From contig DASTWM010000469.1 of the NCBI GenBank assembly GCA_035765855.1, forward strand, positions 1 to 5,840: a stretch of DNA of 5,840 bases, in the 5' to 3' direction. This DNA comes from DASTWM01 sp035765855. Lineage in GTDB: Bacteria > Chloroflexota > Chloroflexia > Chloroflexales > Roseiflexaceae. The translations under genes and the position numbers were made by a program. Positions 4,186 to 5,840 of the stretch are shown here, piece after piece (position 1 is the first letter of the stretch; every line of letters starts with the position of its first letter). The notes beneath the pieces were generated by a model, which had not been told where the DNA came from, did not search any database, and worked only from the letters and a program-made list of their open reading frames with translations.

Positions 4186-5394
4186 AATAATCTTGAGCAA
4201 ACAAACGGCCACCTGCTTGACCATGTGCTGGCCTTCACCTACCTGCTCCATGAAATGGGCGTAGATGTCGGCACCGGCCAGGTGCTTGAGCTGGTGCGGG
4301 CGCTGGAATACGTGCCCATGACCGCGCGCGAGGATTTCCGCGATGCCATGCGCTGCACGCTGATTCGCCGCCACGAAGACCTGCCGCTGTTCGACATGGC
4401 GTTCGAGTTCTTCTGGCGGCTGCCGGAGAACGACATGCTGCGCCTGGCGCTGCCACAGGTGAAGGTGCCGGGCCGCCCGCTGCGGCTGCCGCGCCAGCGC
4501 CGCAACGATCAATCCGGCGCGGGCGACGACCCGCAGAAGAACGAGCAGGAAGAAGAAAAAGTCGGCCTGACGCGGGCCTACACCGCAAGTGAAGTGCTGC
4601 GCCAGAAGGATTTCGGCACGTTCTCATGGGAAGAGGTGCAGGCCTGCAAGGAGTTGATGAGGCGCATGCAATGGCGGATTGACGAGCGCAAAACCCGCCG
4701 CAGCTACCCGGCCCGCACGGGTCGGCGGCTGGACATGCGCCGGACGCTGCGCCGCAACATGCGCTACGGCGCGGAGCCGCTGGAATTGCGCTGGCGCGAA
4801 GTGCGCACCCATCAGCGCCCGCTGGTCGTGCTGTGCGACATCAGCGGCTCGATGGACCGCTACAGCCGCATTTTGCTGCAATTCATTTTCACCATGACCA
4901 ACGGCCTGCACGATGTCGAGGCGTTCGTGTTCGGTACGCGCCTGACACGCATCACCCGCATGCTGCGCCAGCGCGACATCGACGACGCGATCTCCGATGT
5001 GAGCAAGCAGGTGGTGGACTGGTCGGGCGGCACGCGCATCGGCGAAACGCTGAAGGAGTTCAATTATGTGTGGGGCCGCCGGGTGCTTGGCCGTGGCGCG
5101 GTGGTCATGATCATCAGCGATGGCTGGGATCGCGGCGATCCTGAGTTGCTGCGGCGCGAAATTGGGCGCTTGCAGCGCTCGTGCTACCGCCTGATCTGGC
5201 TCAACCCGCTGCTCGGCAGCCCCGGATACCAGCCGCTCACGCAGGGCATCCAGGCCGCGCTGCCCTACGTCGATGATTTTCTGCCAGTGCATAACCTCGC
5301 CAGCCTTGAAGACCTCGGCAAGCAGTTGTCTGCGCTGGGCGAGCGCCGCCCCGAGCGGCGGCAGCGGCCTACACCATCGCAGCCTCAGCCATAG
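4183..5394 (+). CDS. CoxE-like von Willebrand factor A domain protein
   Basis: 403 residues from the ATG at 4183. The N-terminal helical part (residues 11-41) resembles other CoxE-type proteins. It is followed by an acidic/basic low-complexity linker (about 102-126) and a very Arg-rich stretch (160-195). The VWA fold begins at RPLVVLCDISGSMDRYSR (212-229). The MIDAS metal site looks complete: D219-x-S221-x-S223, T284 in SGGTRIG and D313 in IISDGWDRGD. The C-terminus is a polar Arg/Pro/Gln tail (387-403). CoxE-type proteins act with a MoxR ATPase; in carboxydotrophs the pair helps mature CO dehydrogenase. Here the MoxR partner is directly upstream on the same strand, so the two probably form an operon, although the gap holds a strong RNA hairpin. 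No Shine-Dalgarno precedes the ATG. A TTG at 4159 would add eight residues encoded by the octamer repeats and is less likely. Confidence 0.9.
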   Translation: MNNLEQTNGHLLDHVLAFTYLLHEMGVDVGTGQVLELVRALEYVPMTAREDFRDAMRCTLIRRHEDLPLFDMAFEFFWRLPENDMLRLALPQVKVPGRPLRLPRQRRNDQSGAGDDPQKNEQEEEKVGLTRAYTASEVLRQKDFGTFSWEEVQACKELMRRMQWRIDERKTRRSYPARTGRRLDMRRTLRRNMRYGAEPLELRWREVRTHQRPLVVLCDISGSMDRYSRILLQFIFTMTNGLHDVEAFVFGTRLTRITRMLRQRDIDDAISDVSKQVVDWSGGTRIGETLKEFNYVWGRRVLGRGAVVMIISDGWDRGDPELLRREIGRLQRSCYRLIWLNPLLGSPGYQPLTQGIQAALPYVDDFLPVHNLASLEDLGKQLSALGERRPERRQRPTPSQPQP

Positions 5395-5433
5395 CACACC
5401 CCAAAGGCACAGAGAACACGAAGGAGATGATGT

Positions 5434-5456
5434 GGGGCAGGTCTGAGACCTGCCCT
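5434..5456 (+). terminator. Perfect 9-bp hairpin, possible terminator of the MoxR-VWA unit
   Basis: GGGCAGGTC (5435-5443), loop TGA, GACCTGCCC (5447-5455), about 40 bases after the VWA stop codon. It is GC-rich and very stable, but only TGATTTACTT follows, so the T-tract is weak. It may be a terminator, or an interspersed palindrome that serves as one. The bases between it and the gene (5399-5424, CAAAGGCACAGAGAACACG and onward) have the look of another interspersed repeat, which cannot be proved from one copy. Confidence 0.5.
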
Positions 5457-5465
5457 GATTTACTT

Positions 5466-5685
5466 CCATGTCATGCTGAACGAACGTGAAGCAGCTCGTT
5501 GAAGGACTCATTGAGACCCTTCACTTCGTTCAGGGTGACATGAACAAACAAGGTGACAAAGACTAACCATGTCATGCTGAACGGATGTGAAGCAGCTCGT
5601 TGAAGGACTCATTGAGACCCTTCACTTCATTCAGGGTGACATGGAAAACAAAGCTGACAAAGACTAGCCATGTCATGCTGAACGG
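5466..5685 (+). repeat. 101-base palindromic repeat in tandem, 2.2 copies
   Basis: Copy A spans 5466-5566 and copy B 5567-5667, equal in length with about nine differences. A third copy starts at 5668 and matches only as far as about 5685 (CCATGTCATGCTGAACGG) before diverging into a GC-rich run. Within each copy the first ~24 bases pair with bases ~54-77. In A, CATGTCA, CTGAACGAA and GTGAAG pair with CTTCAC, TTCGTTCAG and TGACATG, with small mismatches, giving a long hairpin with a ~31-base loop. The remaining ~23 bases are an A-rich spacer. The form resembles the REP-like elements common between genes in environmental bacteria. Confidence 0.9.
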
Positions 5686-5794
5686 CGCGGAGCGGCGTGG
5701 AGAGTGTAAAATAAGCTGTGTAAGAGATGCGTCCTCACAAGAGCCCGTTTGAGGTATACTCCTGCCTCGTGCTGGCTAAGAAAAGGATGACATT
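5686..5794. other. Short gene-free stretch before the right-edge reading frame
   Basis: It begins with a GC-rich tail of the broken third repeat copy (GGCGTGGAG-like) and ends in the leader of the next gene. Apart from the candidate -10 at 5755-5760, I see no gene, RNA or strong hairpin. Confidence 0.5.
5755..5760 (+). promoter_or_regulatory. Candidate -10 box for the right-edge gene
   Basis: TATACT lies 35 bases before the ATG at 5795. The sequence 17 bases upstream (TCCTCA) is a poor -35. Suggestive only. Confidence 0.3.
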
Positions 5795-5840
5795 ATGTCT
5801 GACAAGCGACGGATGACGGATGCACGACAAACGCCAGAGA
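5795..5840 (+). CDS. Start of an unidentified protein (truncated by window edge)
   Basis: Fifteen codons are visible, reading MSDKRRMTDARQTPE, highly charged and with no recognisable motif. The start is supported by AAAAGGA (5781-5787), seven bases before the ATG, and by a candidate TATACT upstream. The small palindrome GACAT-T-ATGTC covers the start codon. No function can be assigned; it may be a soluble cytoplasmic protein, since nothing resembles a signal peptide. Confidence 0.5.
   Translation, partial: MSDKRRMTDARQTPE

Noticed and set aside
4624..5511. 295-residue minus-strand open frame opposite the VWA gene
   Set aside because: It mirrors the GC-rich codons of the VWA gene, runs into the repeat region, and shows no recognisable domain or ribosome binding site.
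5466..5685. CRISPR array
   Set aside because: The units are directly adjacent 101-base near-identical copies with no unique spacers, and no cas gene is present.

Overview
The window looks like a chromosomal stretch from a moderately GC-rich, free-living bacterium. A member of the Chloroflexota is my best guess: it combines a Tat-exported ferritin-like protein, an actinobacterial-type Ap4A-phosphorylase-like HIT protein, a CoxD/CoxE-like pair and abundant short palindromic repeats between genes. This placement rests on recalled gene style, not on a marker gene, and is tentative. I see no phage, plasmid, CRISPR, transposase or rRNA features.

Left part (1-1763), all on the minus strand: a HIT-family nucleotide phosphohydrolase/transferase (1266-1763), then a Tat-exported ferritin-like protein with a complete pair of E/ExxH iron-ligand motifs (383-1105), then a hairpin terminator, then the first ~43 codons of an ECF-type RNA polymerase sigma factor that runs off the left edge (1-131). 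The sigma gene was found by reading the sequence and has its own TATAAT box with an inverted repeat beside it.

Middle (1764-3200): a tRNA-Thr(CGT) on the plus strand, complete with encoded CCA, a strong -35/-10 promoter and a strong intrinsic terminator. Next comes a small GNAT acetyltransferase (2062-2475), convergent with a flavin reductase of the FMN-binding split-barrel family (2497-3021, minus). The flavin reductase is divergent from the next operon, and both divergent promoters carry the same extended -10 core TGTGCTACA.

Right part (3201-5394), plus strand: a MoxR/CoxD-like AAA+ ATPase followed by a CoxE-like von Willebrand A protein with an intact MIDAS metal site. Such pairs work together in assembling or activating metalloenzymes or other complexes. 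No client enzyme is present here. The 88-base gap between the two genes is almost entirely an inverted array of degenerate 8-base repeats that can fold into a 17-bp stem and whose last unit contains the VWA start codon.

The tail (5395-5794) has no gene. It holds a perfect 9-bp hairpin and a 101-base palindromic element repeated in tandem 2.2 times. A new plus-strand reading frame with a plausible ribosome binding site begins at 5795 and leaves the window. The noteworthy material is mostly the repeats around the MoxR-VWA genes and the candidate operators of the sigma and ferritin genes. I found nothing I would call a demonstrably new system.
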